This document shows positions 5,802 to 6,137 of a stretch of DNA of 6,137 bases, in pieces. The stretch's first letter is position 1; each line of letters starts with the position of its first letter. Under the pieces are notes generated by a model that worked only from the letters and a program-made list of their open reading frames with translations, ran no database searches and was not told where the DNA came from. The stretch is taken from NCBI GenBank assembly GCA_905181745.1, contig CAJIYV010000046.1, positions 1 to 6,137 on the forward strand. The letters are read 5' to 3'. The position numbers and the translations under genes are program-made. The DNA comes from an uncultured Actinomycetes bacterium. GTDB taxonomy: Bacteria; Actinomycetota; Actinomycetes; S36-B12.

Positions 5802-6137
5802 CTCAATCGCACGTGGCTCACTTGAACCAATGGGTCAACTGCGCGGTGCGAGCAATGGCTCCTTGCTATGCAGAGACGATTTAGGGGACCTCTTTGTATA
5901 CAAGCCCGTATCCGGGGAGAGCCCGCTCTGGGATTTCACTCGGGACACCCTGTGCCGACGGGAGGTGGCGGCCGCGAATCTTGATGGGCTTCTAGGCTGG
6001 GATTTGGTCCCCCCAACTCGCTGGACTGATGAGGGACCCATGGGTCCGGGCATGGTCCAACAGTGGGTTGAGGAAGTAGATGAACTGCGTCCGGTAAACA
6101 TTTTTGACACGCATGAAGTGCCGACCGGATGGCTCTC
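5776..6137 (+). CDS. SCO1664-family protein (PI3/4-kinase-like fold), 3' end missing
   Basis: The first 120 codons of a protein I recognise from memory as the actinobacterial SCO1664/TIGR03843 family, annotated as related to phosphatidylinositol 3-/4-kinases. Its substrate is unknown and kinase activity is inferred from the fold. Blocks seen: ARGSLEPMGQLRGASNGSLL (12-31), FVYKPVSGESPLWDF (40-54) with K43 as the likely ATP-contacting lysine, RREVAA (61-66) with E63 as its possible partner, LGWDLVPPT (73-81) and GPMGPGMVQQWV (87-98). The expected C-terminal catalytic loop and metal-binding residues lie beyond the window. ATG 5776 is preferred: ATG 5830 would fall inside the conserved N-terminal block, and TTG 5743 lies deeper in the upstream gene. 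It overlaps DUF3090 by 26 bp, unusually long but compatible with coupled translation. In many actinomycetes mshC follows this gene. Confidence 0.9.
   Translation, partial: MGTSEETSNSIARGSLEPMGQLRGASNGSLLCRDDLGDLFVYKPVSGESPLWDFTRDTLCRREVAAANLDGLLGWDLVPPTRWTDEGPMGPGMVQQWVEEVDELRPVNIFDTHEVPTGWL

Noticed and set aside
5835..6110. Open frame of 91 codons on the minus strand
   Set aside because: It is the complement of the SCO1664-type gene, whose plus-strand blocks are clear; the product is a low-complexity Ser/Arg/Pro shadow.
1..6137. Search for tRNA, CRISPR array, insertion sequence, phage or defence genes
   Set aside because: No clover-leaf, regularly spaced repeats, terminal inverted repeats, transposase or phage-like protein was found; every long frame is assigned to a housekeeping or conserved actinobacterial family.

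Overview
The window is a gene-dense stretch of an actinobacterial chromosome. Eight protein genes occupy almost all of it, and no gene-free stretch exceeds about 105 bases. Base composition is moderate (mid-50s per cent GC, estimated from a few lines), low for an actinomycete. The gene families and their order still point to the mycothiol-making, F420-using Actinomycetia: an M20 peptidase, DUF5703, an aldo/keto reductase, an Rv3520c-type F420 enzyme, UppP, an MSMEG_4193-type phosphatase, a DUF3090 protein and an SCO1664-type kinase-like protein. From memory, the last four lie next to mshC (mycothiol ligase) in many actinomycetes, so mshC is expected just past the right edge. I see no tRNA, rRNA, CRISPR array, insertion sequence, phage gene or compositional break. 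I read it as a conserved core region, not an island.

Left part (1-2484): an M20 metallopeptidase, cut at its 5' end by the window edge, runs rightward. It meets head-on, with zero bases between stop codons, a leftward pair made of an aldo/keto reductase followed by the 65-residue DUF5703 gene. Middle (2485-4438): a 59-bp divergent gap carries one promoter for each direction. Rightward from it lie an F420-dependent luciferase-like oxidoreductase and, 5 bp later, undecaprenyl-diphosphatase (uppP), which recycles the lipid carrier for cell-wall synthesis. Right part (4439-6137): a 105-bp gap with an imperfect inverted repeat and a promoter precedes a tightly overlapping set. This set is a histidine-phosphatase protein, a DUF3090 zinc-ribbon protein (8-bp overlap) and a PI3/4-kinase-like protein (26-bp overlap, cut by the right edge).

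Two sequence-level observations stand out. First, the three genes with room for their own promoter (aldo/keto reductase, F420 enzyme, phosphatase) each have a TANNNT -10 element exactly 6 nt before the ATG. That is the geometry of leaderless transcripts, and it also fixes the phosphatase start. Second, the glycine-rich C-terminal tail of the phosphatase is encoded by the strong ribosome-binding site of the next gene. The phosphatase/DUF3090/kinase-like set is the best candidate for an undescribed system: it pairs a likely phosphate-removing and a likely phosphate-transferring protein with a zinc-ribbon protein, in a mycothiol context.
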